Shown here piece by piece: positions 1-6,257 of a stretch of DNA of 9,958 nucleotides. The position numbers were made by a program, and so were the translations under genes. This DNA comes from Tiamatella sp964451715 (lineage in GTDB: Archaea > Thermoproteota > Thermoprotei_A > Sulfolobales > Acidilobaceae): contig CAYVIZ010000038.1 of the NCBI GenBank assembly GCA_964451715.1, positions 1-9,958 of the forward strand. The letters run 5' to 3'. The notes beneath the pieces were generated by a model. The model was given only the letters and a program-made list of their open reading frames with translations. It did no database searches and was not told where the DNA came from. Every line of letters begins with the position of its first letter. Positions within the stretch are counted from its first letter, which is position 1.

Positions 1-6
1 GGGTTT

Positions 7-573
7 CTATATTGTCATTAATACCCATTTAACCTTCTTCTTTTCTACTAGTTCCCTGATCATCTTCTCCCGTTTAGTCAGGCTGGTGTTCTTGCCTGAT
101 TTAACCTCGACGAAGAGGATCTCCTCGGGTTTCCCATTGTAGAGCCCCTTGAATACCACGTAGTCTATGGGGCTTCCTATGAACCTTGCATCTTTGGGGC
201 TGGCGCCCAGTTTCTCTGTGAAGAGTAGTGGGGCGAGTTGTTCCCCGACTCTTCCTAGGACGGTGCTTGAGCTCTTCTCTAGGGCATCGCGCCTTATCCT
301 ATTCTCCTCCTCTGTTATCCACTGTTGTAGCAGGGCTTTATACTTCTCTTCTAGGAGGCGTGTTATTCTACTTGTTTCACTTGCCAGGGATTCCTTCTTC
401 CATTCCTCGAGCATCTTCCTGTACTTCTCTTCTAGGGCTATCTTCTCCTCTCTAAGGCGGTTGTTGAACGTGATCTTATAGTAGGCTAGGTAGACTAGGA
501 GTAGGATTATCAACACGTATAATAGGAGGTTCTCCTCCACTGTTGCCGCACCCTTTGGAGAATCCTTGTTCAT
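7..573 (-). CDS. Membrane-anchored coiled-coil protein with Holliday-junction-resolvase-like endonuclease domain
   Basis: 188 aa. One hydrophobic segment lies near the N-terminus (about residues 15-34, rich in Leu/Ile/Tyr). It is followed by a charged coiled coil (about 36-100) and then a compact C-terminal domain with the residues of a PD-(D/E)XK nuclease: Glu111 in GRVGEQ, Asp137 in GSPIDYVVF, and Glu156/Lys158 in FVEVKSGK. This layout matches the archaeal family annotated as endonucleases distantly related to archaeal Holliday junction resolvase (COG4741/PF10107 type). From the family I expect a metal-dependent DNA endonuclease; from the TM segment I infer membrane tethering. The coiled coil contains a 27-residue repeat (LEEKYRKMLEEW and LEEKYKALLQQW). 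The ATG at 571-573 lies about 23 nt from a TATA box, which suggests a leaderless mRNA. The gene is divergent from the dehydrogenase operon and has no clear partner. The fold and catalytic residues are fairly sure; substrate and role are unknown. Confidence 0.8.
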   Translation of the reverse strand: MNKDSPKGAATVEENLLLYVLIILLLVYLAYYKITFNNRLREEKIALEEKYRKMLEEWKKESLASETSRITRLLEEKYKALLQQWITEEENRIRRDALEKSSSTVLGRVGEQLAPLLFTEKLGASPKDARFIGSPIDYVVFKGLYNGKPEEILFVEVKSGKNTSLTKREKMIRELVEKKKVKWVLMTI

Positions 574-716
574 CCTGTTTTACAGGCTTGGTTTTTATAG
601 GGTCAAGCTAACTTATACGACTCTGGGTAAGGTTTTTTTCCTTCCTTGTTGAAAATATTATCATAAAACTATGTGAGGAGATTCCTGAATCCAGATTCTC
701 TTCCTACACGTGTGAG
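574..716. promoter_or_regulatory. Divergent intergenic region between nuclease and dehydrogenase operon
   Basis: This 143-bp stretch has no gene. For the plus-strand operon the best TATA-like stretch is AAAATATTA at 652-660, which would place transcription start near 680-690. A perfect short palindrome, GATTC-CT-GAATC, lies at 680-691, with a further GATTC at 694-698. A GAGGTG ribosome site lies at 714-719. A T-run at 631-640 has no obvious role. The promoter assignment is inference from spacing only. Confidence 0.4.
590..602 (-). promoter_or_regulatory. TATA box for the membrane-anchored nuclease gene
   Basis: On the minus strand the sequence reads CCTATAAAAACC, with TATAAAAA at 592-599. 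It is centred about 23 nt upstream of the ATG at 571-573, the spacing expected of an archaeal TATA box for a leaderless transcript. Between it and the start codon is a small inverted repeat, CCTGT-AAA-ACAGG on the minus strand (574-586). Confidence 0.55.
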
Positions 717-1736
717 GTGTTCATGGTGGAGGGTAAAACCTATACGATAGTCTCTATGAGCCCTCTCCCCGAATCCTTCATAGAGGGACTCTTCTCCCCG
801 TTAAGGGACAAGATACCAGGAGGCCTTAGGGTAGTAGCCGTATTCGGGAAGCCGCGGGATGAGGTTTTAAAGGCTCTTGAGGAAGCGGACGTCGTAATAG
901 GCGACTATAGCTTCCAGGTGAAGATAGACCGGGAGATGTGTAGCCATATGAAGAAAGTCAAGCTAATCCAGCAGCCCAGCACCGGGTTCGACCATATAGA
1001 CATAGAGGCATGCAGGGAGAAGGGTATACCCGTGGCTAACGCTGGCGGGTCGAATAGTTTAAGCGTTGCAGAATACACTATAATGGCCGCCCTGGCACTT
1101 CTCAAGAGGCTCCTGTACGCTCATAAACACACGGCTATGGGAGAGTGGCCTCAGTGGAGGCTCATGGAGCTCGGCACGTATGACCTTTACGGGAAGACTT
1201 GGGGCATAATAGGCATGGGCCGGATAGGGCGCGAGGTGGCGAAGAGGGCCAAGGCGTTCGGCGTGGATGTACAGTACTATGATGTGAGGAGGCTTGACCC
1301 GGAGGAAGAGGAGAAGCTGGGCGTTAAATACTCTAGGCTCTCCCGTCTCCTAAGAACCAGTGACATTGTAAGCATACACGTACCGTTGACGCCGGAGACG
1401 AGGCACTTCATAGGAGAGGAGGAGCTTAGGAGTATGAAGCCTGGAGCCATACTGGTAAACCCGTCCCGCGGAGAGCTTGTCGACGAGGAAGCACTAGCCA
1501 AGGCTCTTAGGGAGGGGTGGATAGGTGGGGCAGCAGTAGACGTCTACAGCAGGGAGCCCCCGAGCCCGGAGCATCCACTGATCAAACTGGCTGGTGAGGA
1601 GAACTATAATATCATAGTGACGCCGCATATAGCGGGTGCAAACACTGATGCACGGGCTAGAATAATATCTCACAGCGTCCAGAACATTGTGAGAGTCCTA
1701 CTGGGAGAGAAGCCTATAGCGGTTGTCAACATGTGA
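717..1736 (+). CDS. D-2-hydroxyacid dehydrogenase (NAD-dependent)
   Basis: 339 aa from GTG, or 337 aa from the ATG at 723, which I slightly prefer because GAGGTG (714-719) lies just upstream of it. It is a complete D-isomer-specific 2-hydroxyacid dehydrogenase. The Rossmann NAD-binding motif is GMGRIG (166-171), with Asp189 at the end of the second strand, which argues for NAD rather than NADP. The catalytic residues are Arg251 (NPSRGELVDEEAL), Glu280 (SREPPSPEHPL) and His304 (VTPHIAG). The family interconverts 2-hydroxy and 2-oxo acids (glyoxylate, hydroxypyruvate, phosphoglycerate and others). No C-terminal ACT domain is present, so a regulated SerA-type 3-phosphoglycerate dehydrogenase is less likely, though short SerA enzymes exist. 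The stop overlaps the GTG start of the ThDP-enzyme gene (GTGA), so translational coupling is likely and the 2-oxo acid may be shared. The substrate cannot be read from the sequence. Confidence 0.92.
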   Translation: MFMVEGKTYTIVSMSPLPESFIEGLFSPLRDKIPGGLRVVAVFGKPRDEVLKALEEADVVIGDYSFQVKIDREMCSHMKKVKLIQQPSTGFDHIDIEACREKGIPVANAGGSNSLSVAEYTIMAALALLKRLLYAHKHTAMGEWPQWRLMELGTYDLYGKTWGIIGMGRIGREVAKRAKAFGVDVQYYDVRRLDPEEEEKLGVKYSRLSRLLRTSDIVSIHVPLTPETRHFIGEEELRSMKPGAILVNPSRGELVDEEALAKALREGWIGGAAVDVYSREPPSPEHPLIKLAGEENYNIIVTPHIAGANTDARARIISHSVQNIVRVLLGEKPIAVVNM

Positions 1737-3454
1737 AATACATGGGAGAGGGAGGACCTGTCTTGGATTCTAAGACTCTGGGAGAACTCATTGCCGAGTC
1801 CCTTGTCAGGCATGGTGTGAGGAACCTCTACGGTATAATAGGAACCAGCGTCGTGGACTTCTACGACATACTGCTAGAGTATAGGGATAAACTCGACATA
1901 CACACGACCAGGCACGAGCAGGCAGCCGCGTCGGCCGCTGATGCAAACTACCGTGTCTCTAAGAAGCCGGGGGTAGCGGTGGTCCACGCGGGCCCAGGGT
2001 TCCTCAACACCCTGATAAGCCTAGGTATAGCCGCCAAGGACAGGGTTCCCTTTATCCTCATAAGCGGTGGTGTTAGGAGAAGGCTAAGGATGACCGATGC
2101 CTGGCTTGAGGTCCCCCAGGATCTAATAGCTGGGCCGCTTGTCAAGAGCTACCAAGCGATAACTGATCCGGGCGAGGCCGGCGACCAGTTGCTTGAAGCG
2201 TTTAAGGCTATGTACGAGCCGCCTATGGGTCCCGTAGTGATAGAGGTGGCGGAGGATCTCTGGAAGACGAGGGCTAGGGTGCCTGACGGCTTTTTCGAGG
2301 AGGTAGAACGTGCTGGGCCTAGGCTGGGCAGTGTGGGCGAGAGGGATCTAAGGGATGCTTACGATGTTATTACTGGTGCAGAGAAGCCGGCTATACTGGT
2401 GAGCGGCGAGGCTGCTTATAGCCCGTATTTCAGCTGGGAGAAGCTTGAGGAGACAGCTAGGCGTGTGGGCGCCTATATACTCACTACGGGAAACTCGCGT
2501 GGCGCGTGCAGGGAGTCCGGGTGCAAGTACTGCCTGGGCAGGGTGGGGTTTGGCGGGGGGAGCCTACCCGCTGATAAGGCTTTGGAGGAGACTGACGCCC
2601 TCCTCGTTCTGGGAAACGAGTTCGACGATATAACGACATACGCCTACACCCTGCTCCCCCGGGGGGATATACTGGTATTCAGCAGGGATCCCTGGGTGAA
2701 GCGGAGGCCCAGGTATTATGACCTAGTCGAAGCGGATCCCGTGGCCCTGTTGAACGGGCTGTATGATATGCTTAAGGATAAACCCGCCGTTACCCGCGAC
2801 GGCTGGGATAGGCTTGTGGAGGAGTGGAGGGCTGAGTGGAGGAGTGTTATCAGGGCTTCCATAGAGAAGAAGGGATCGCTCGTTAATCCAAACCTATTCT
2901 TCCACTTGGCCGACCAGGTTATACCCGAGAACAGGATAGTCACGGCGGGGCAGGGAACCCATATAGTATACACATATAATCACCTGACAATCAATAGGCC
3001 TGGATCATTCCTAGCGGCCACAAACCTAGGGGCTATGGGGTACGCGCTTCCAGCCGCTATAGGAGCAGCGCACTCCAGCACCGGCTCAAGCATCGTCTCC
3101 GTCGTCGGCGACGGCGAAATAATGATGGTTGTACAGGAGCTTGAGACTATAAGGAGAACCGGGGCCAACGTGAAAATAGTAGTGGTTAACGATAACAGCT
3201 ATAGGGTTCTCTACCTGAGGCAGGTGCTGCAGAAGCAGGGTAGGGTGCATGAAACACTTCTCGGGAACCCGGACTTCAAGACGCTGGCAGAGTCCTTCGG
3301 TATACCCGCGGTATCCGCGTCGACCGACGAGGAGGCGAGGAAGGCGCTTAGGATGCTGGAGGCCGACGGGCCTGGGCTTGTGGAGATTAGGATAGATAAG
3401 GATGAGATACCGCCGCTCAACACGGAGTACACGTTAAAGATGAATGCCGTGTAG
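1733..3454 (+). CDS. Thiamine-diphosphate-dependent enzyme, acetolactate synthase superfamily
   Basis: 573 aa from the overlapping GTG. An in-frame TTG at 1763 with GGGAGG at 1750-1755 gives a 563-aa protein starting MDSKTLGELIAESL, the usual beginning of this family, and may be the true start. Three domains are visible. The N-terminal Pyr domain has the catalytic Glu62 in RHEQAAASAAD and a GPG at 87-89. A central Rossmann-like domain spans about 200-350. The C-terminal PP domain has the ThDP/Mg motif GDGE (459-462) followed 27 residues later by NDN (486-488). The family includes acetolactate synthase, glyoxylate carboligase and several 2-oxo-acid decarboxylases, and I cannot choose among them. 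The central loop, which often reads GKG...P..HP, is replaced here by a Cys-rich stretch (Cys259, Cys264, Cys267). It is the second gene of an operon with the 2-hydroxyacid dehydrogenase. No acetolactate synthase small subunit is in the window. Confidence 0.9.
   Translation: MKYMGEGGPVLDSKTLGELIAESLVRHGVRNLYGIIGTSVVDFYDILLEYRDKLDIHTTRHEQAAASAADANYRVSKKPGVAVVHAGPGFLNTLISLGIAAKDRVPFILISGGVRRRLRMTDAWLEVPQDLIAGPLVKSYQAITDPGEAGDQLLEAFKAMYEPPMGPVVIEVAEDLWKTRARVPDGFFEEVERAGPRLGSVGERDLRDAYDVITGAEKPAILVSGEAAYSPYFSWEKLEETARRVGAYILTTGNSRGACRESGCKYCLGRVGFGGGSLPADKALEETDALLVLGNEFDDITTYAYTLLPRGDILVFSRDPWVKRRPRYYDLVEADPVALLNGLYDMLKDKPAVTRDGWDRLVEEWRAEWRSVIRASIEKKGSLVNPNLFFHLADQVIPENRIVTAGQGTHIVYTYNHLTINRPGSFLAATNLGAMGYALPAAIGAAHSSTGSSIVSVVGDGEIMMVVQELETIRRTGANVKIVVVNDNSYRVLYLRQVLQKQGRVHETLLGNPDFKTLAESFGIPAVSASTDEEARKALRMLEADGPGLVEIRIDKDEIPPLNTEYTLKMNAV
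1750..1765 (+). promoter_or_regulatory. Ribosome site and alternative TTG start of the ThDP enzyme
   Basis: GGGAGG (1750-1755) stands 7 nt before an in-frame TTG (1763-1765). The GTG at 1733 overlaps the preceding stop and has no comparable site in front of it. The family's N-terminus usually begins just before the TTG position, so this start deserves equal weight. Confidence 0.5.
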
Positions 3455-3473
3455 ACATCCCTTTATACTTAGT

Positions 3474-4535
3474 TCACCTGTTTTTCCTTGGAGCTATATC
3501 ATGCATCCACAGAGTTAAGGGTGTCACACCCCTAGCGTGGGGGCATATGTCGCCCTTCTTGATTCTCGCTAGGGCCCGGCTATATCTTTCGGCATCGAGC
3601 ATCACGGTTAGGAAGTACACTGCCAGCCCGGCGTGTCTACCGAATCTTGACACGAGTTCTTCTTCTACACTGCTAGCCCGGGCGGGTATTCCATAGGCGT
3701 GGGAGGCTAGTCTAATGGTCCACTGGTCAAGCGGGGGGTACCTGTACTTGCCGAAGGCGAGCAGCGCTGCAAGCCTTGTTGAATAGTCTCCGAACCCCTT
3801 GACCTCTCCAAGGCTCTCAGCGAGCTTTTTAGGTGAGTCCCATGAGACTATTCCTGATGCGAACGCGTATGCTAGTCTCAGAAGAGTATCCGCCCTGTAG
3901 CCCATACCCGTGGCTTCCTTTATCCTGGCGAGCGCCTTCTCTATGTCCCTCCTCACTGCCGGAGAGCTGCCTGCCTTCTCGTACCTCCTGATACACGCGT
4001 CAGGGTCTAGGTACACTCCCCTATACCTGGTTAACGCACAGAGGGTTTGAACCGCGTTGAACGGGATGTACACCTTGTCCCCGAATATCCTTATTATGTT
4101 GCTGTAGTTCACTATGAAGAGCCCGAGCGACCTCCATGCATTTATGAACCCCGTGTTCTGCTGCATCAAAGCCGTCACGGCAGCCATCCAAGGGTCAAGC
4201 CTCCTTATCCTCAAACCCCGATACTTGGGTGCACACCCCAGCAGGGAGTCCCCCTCGGCTGCTTCTATAAAGCCCTTGATGACGTCGAAGTACCCCAGCC
4301 TATTCTTCAGCCTAGCCAGTTCTGCATGGCTGCATATGAAAAGCCTAACGTCGACGCCCCTATTTCCCTCCTCACGGGGAACAAGTATTGCCAGGTCAGC
4401 GGATCTAAGGGAGCCTGGGGAGACAAGGTAGGCTATATCGCCTTTATAGTAGAAGCTAAAATTATAGGTTCTAAGCGTGAGCAGGGGATCATAGTTGCCG
4501 AGCAGCTCGATGAATCCGCAGCGGGTAGGTATCAA
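3474..4535 (-). CDS. HhH-GPD DNA glycosylase, AlkA/OGG-like
   Basis: 353 aa from TTG at 4533-4535, which has a strong ribosome site (GGGGAGGG, 6 nt spacing); no ATG occurs in frame until residue 117. The N-terminal ~110 residues resemble the variable domain that precedes the helical core in AlkA/OGG proteins. The core begins with DPWMAAVTALMQQNTGF (114-130). The helix-hairpin-helix is at about 241-262 (VKGFGDYSTRLAALLAFG), and the catalytic Asp270 is in PPLDQWTIR. Tyr251 stands where bifunctional OGG enzymes have the Schiff-base Lys, so I infer a monofunctional glycosylase without lyase activity. The role expected from the family is excision of damaged (alkylated or oxidised) bases in base-excision repair. 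The C-terminal CPHARG does not form an iron-sulfur motif. It lies 67 bp downstream of a DNA methyltransferase gene on the same strand but appears to have its own promoter. Damage specificity is unknown. Confidence 0.85.
   Translation of the reverse strand: MIPTRCGFIELLGNYDPLLTLRTYNFSFYYKGDIAYLVSPGSLRSADLAILVPREEGNRGVDVRLFICSHAELARLKNRLGYFDVIKGFIEAAEGDSLLGCAPKYRGLRIRRLDPWMAAVTALMQQNTGFINAWRSLGLFIVNYSNIIRIFGDKVYIPFNAVQTLCALTRYRGVYLDPDACIRRYEKAGSSPAVRRDIEKALARIKEATGMGYRADTLLRLAYAFASGIVSWDSPKKLAESLGEVKGFGDYSTRLAALLAFGKYRYPPLDQWTIRLASHAYGIPARASSVEEELVSRFGRHAGLAVYFLTVMLDAERYSRALARIKKGDICPHARGVTPLTLWMHDIAPRKNR
3479..3486 (+). terminator. T-run terminator after the dehydrogenase/ThDP operon
   Basis: TTTTT at 3481-3485 lies 27 nt after the stop of the ThDP-enzyme gene, inside the 3' end of the convergent glycosylase gene. 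Archaeal RNA polymerase terminates at such T-tracts without a hairpin. The assignment rests on position and composition only. Confidence 0.4.
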
Positions 4536-4540
4536 TTACT

Positions 4541-4557
4541 TCCCTCCCCTAGAGGGG
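4541..4557 (-). promoter_or_regulatory. Ribosome site of the glycosylase gene, inside a short palindrome
   Basis: On the minus strand GGGGAGGG (4542-4549) precedes the TTG start by 6 nt, which decides the start. The same bases take part in a palindrome, CCCCT-CT-AGGGG (4546-4557), that could pair in the mRNA as a 4-bp G/C stem and partly hide the ribosome site. Confidence 0.6.
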
Positions 4558-4582
4558 GCCCTTAGAGTTTATCCTATCCAGC

Positions 4583-4597
4583 GAGTATTTAAGGTAA
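4583..4597 (-). promoter_or_regulatory. TATA box for the glycosylase gene
   Basis: The minus strand reads ACCTTAAATACTC with the box centred near 4589, predicting transcription start near 4563 and a leader of about 27 nt that contains the GGGGAGGG ribosome site. It lies just downstream of the methyltransferase stop, so the glycosylase could be transcribed separately. Confidence 0.5.
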
Positions 4598-4602
4598 TAC
4601 CC

Positions 4603-5571
4603 TCATAGCCGGCTTGTACCCGTGCTCCGGGATCTGCGGGTACTATACCTGTACCTCCTCTCCTCTCCCTCGTAGAGTGGCTTCCTCAGGATGTAGAGTT
4701 TCTCGTGTTTTATCATGAGGAAACTCCTCTCATACCTCTCCCAGTAAACCCTGGTATCCTTCATGCGGTGTTGTATCTTTATAATCTCCTCCCTCAGTAT
4801 AAACCCTGGCTCGAGGAGCCTTGAGAGGACGTAGTATGAAACCGGCACGTAGTGCCTCTTTCTCCGGGAATCGCCTATGAGCACGGCCAAGTGTCCCCCC
4901 GGCCTAGTCACCCGATAGGCCTCCCATGCGGCTCTGCTTATGCCTTGAAGGTATCTCCTCATACTCTTCTCTGATGATAGGTCTCCCTCTATTCCTGAAG
5001 TATATCTTACTGCCCTCCAGTAGGGCGGGTGCATGGCCACGAGGTCTACAGCGTTTTCTCCTATCTGGTCTAGGTTTCTGGCATCGCCTTGGTATATTGA
5101 TATGCCTGCTAGAGGCTTCTCTGGGTTTGACGGGTCGAGTCTGAGGGCTAGACTGTATAGTCTATGCCAGGCCAGTACTAGGGCTTGCCTGTTGATATCT
5201 ACTCCTATACAGCGTCTCCCTAAGAGTAGTGCTTCTATGCACGTGGTCCCTGACCCCATCATGGGGTCTAATATAGCAGCGTCTGGTTTAGTGTAGAGGC
5301 TTATAAGCAGGCGAGGCACTTGGGGAGGCCAGTTGCCCCTATAATCGCTTCTATGCGTCGCCCATCTACCCCGCCGGGGGAAGCTCCATATTGTCCCGTA
5401 TACTTCTCCCAGCTCGTCCTCACGGGGCTCTAGCCTGGTAACCTTCATGGGCTTTAATTCTATTCTGGTGTTACCTATGAATACATGCTTGTTGCTCCTA
5501 GCGTATTCCAGGTAGTCATCCAGTGTAAACGGCTCCACCACGTGCACCGAGAGGGCATATAGTGGGATCAC
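4603..5571 (-). CDS. Amino-DNA methyltransferase (N4-cytosine/N6-adenine type, HPPY motif)
   Basis: 322 aa from GTG. The SAM-binding motif I is LDPMMGSGTTCIEALL (101-116). Asp125 in GVDIN is the acidic motif II residue, and GDAR (162-165) is a motif III candidate. Motif IV is MHPPYW (180-185). Motif I precedes motif IV. The downstream stretch GDSRRKRHYVP (233-243) with IKIQHRM (265-270) is typical of a group of amino-methyltransferases that carry HPPY instead of DPPY or SPPY. The expected reaction is SAM-dependent methylation of the exocyclic amino group of A or C in DNA; sequence specificity is unknown. The C-terminal ~20 residues are Arg/Ser-rich and probably disordered. No cognate restriction gene is adjacent; the downstream neighbour on the same strand is a DNA glycosylase. 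An RNA target (Trm11-like) is less likely but not excluded. The GTG start appears leaderless; Met42 is an alternative. Confidence 0.85.
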   Translation of the reverse strand: MIPLYALSVHVVEPFTLDDYLEYARSNKHVFIGNTRIELKPMKVTRLEPREDELGEVYGTIWSFPRRGRWATHRSDYRGNWPPQVPRLLISLYTKPDAAILDPMMGSGTTCIEALLLGRRCIGVDINRQALVLAWHRLYSLALRLDPSNPEKPLAGISIYQGDARNLDQIGENAVDLVAMHPPYWRAVRYTSGIEGDLSSEKSMRRYLQGISRAAWEAYRVTRPGGHLAVLIGDSRRKRHYVPVSYYVLSRLLEPGFILREEIIKIQHRMKDTRVYWERYERSFLMIKHEKLYILRKPLYEGEERRYRYSTRRSRSTGTSRL

Positions 5572-5624
5572 GGCATATTATTAATTCGCCAGATGCTATC
5601 TATAATCAATTAAGGGCGGATGAA
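5572..5624. promoter_or_regulatory. Compact divergent promoter, methyltransferase versus hydrolase operon
   Basis: This 53-bp gap has a TATA-like stretch, CTATAATC (5600-5607), about 22 nt upstream of the ATG at 5625, fitting a leaderless plus-strand transcript. On the other strand the same bases read GATTATAG, about 30 nt upstream of the methyltransferase GTG. One AT-rich element may therefore serve both directions. A second AT-rich patch, TATTATTAAT (5576-5585), is too close to the methyltransferase start to be its TATA box. Confidence 0.4.
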
Positions 5625-6254
5625 ATGGGTGACTGTATAGAAGAGTCCCTGATAGAGACCAGTCAGGGCAGGCTATACCTAAAGAAGAACCTAAAGGGTA
5701 AGGGTGTCCCGATTGTTCTCCTACACGGGTTCAGCTTTACAAGCGATGTATGGGGTAACATAGGGTTATATGGTGAACTGTGTAGGAGGAAGATATCCTT
5801 CGTAGCTCCCGACATGCCTTATGGAGTGAAGGTGAAGAGATCTTTCCGGGCGAGGAGCATAGAGCGTAACATAGAAGCACTAAGGGAGGCCCTGGGAGAG
5901 CTTGATGTGACCCAGGCATACCTGGTAGGAGCAAGCCTAGGCGGCTACGCCGCGCTCAGGTATACTGTTACTTTTGACAGAGTAGTAGGTATGACGCTTA
6001 TAGCTCCGGTTAACAGTCTTGAGGATGATATCATAGACTATATGAGGGAGACGGGTATACATGTACTGGTGGTGTACGGCAGTAGAGACAATATCGTAGA
6101 TATAGAGGAGATGAAAAAGTTCGTTGAGGAGGTTGGAAACGCTGAATTGAAGATATACGAGAACGCTCCCCACCCAGCCTACCTAGCATACCCCGAGAGG
6201 TTCAGGGAAGACCTCATCAGGCACTATGCGGAATCTATCCAAGGAGGAGTATAA
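5625..6254 (+). CDS. Alpha/beta hydrolase
   Basis: 209 aa from the ATG at 5625. A longer frame from GTG at 5562 would overlap the divergent methyltransferase start and add 21 residues not typical of the fold, so I use the ATG. The oxyanion-hole motif is VLLHGFSF (31-38). The nucleophile elbow is GASLGG with Ser104, the acid Asp155 is in YGSRDNIV, and the catalytic His183 is in NAPHPAYL. All triad members of a serine alpha/beta hydrolase are present in the right order. The protein is short, with only a small cap region (about 128-145), and has no signal peptide, so it is probably cytoplasmic. The family covers esterases, thioesterases and acyl-peptide hydrolases; the substrate is not readable. 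It is followed after 3 nt by a cysteine desulfurase whose ribosome site lies inside this gene's last codons, so the two are very likely co-transcribed. Confidence 0.88.
   Translation: MGDCIEESLIETSQGRLYLKKNLKGKGVPIVLLHGFSFTSDVWGNIGLYGELCRRKISFVAPDMPYGVKVKRSFRARSIERNIEALREALGELDVTQAYLVGASLGGYAALRYTVTFDRVVGMTLIAPVNSLEDDIIDYMRETGIHVLVVYGSRDNIVDIEEMKKFVEEVGNAELKIYENAPHPAYLAYPERFREDLIRHYAESIQGGV
6241..6247 (+). promoter_or_regulatory. Ribosome site of the cysteine desulfurase gene
   Basis: AAGGAGG lies in the last codons of the hydrolase gene, 10 nt before the TTG at 6258-6260. It supports both the TTG start and translation from a shared mRNA. Confidence 0.6.
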
Positions 6255-6257
6255 GCC

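Noticed and set aside
341..436. 15-nt direct repeat in the nuclease gene as a regulatory repeat
   Set aside because: The 81-nt spacing is a multiple of three and both copies encode the same LEEKY coiled-coil segment, so the protein repeat explains it.
1277..1501. Minus-strand open frames opposite the dehydrogenase and ThDP enzyme genes
   Set aside because: They are Ser-rich shadow frames produced by the codon bias of the plus-strand genes, without start signals.
4047..4565. 172-aa open frame on the plus strand opposite the glycosylase gene
   Set aside because: It is antisense to a gene with clear HhH-GPD motifs, its translation is Pro/Tyr-rich and matches no fold I know, and no promoter or ribosome site precedes it.
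5562..5624. GTG start at 5562 extending the alpha/beta hydrolase by 21 residues
   Set aside because: It would overlap the divergent methyltransferase start and its promoter; the ATG at 5625 is placed correctly for a TATA box and starts near the fold's first strand.
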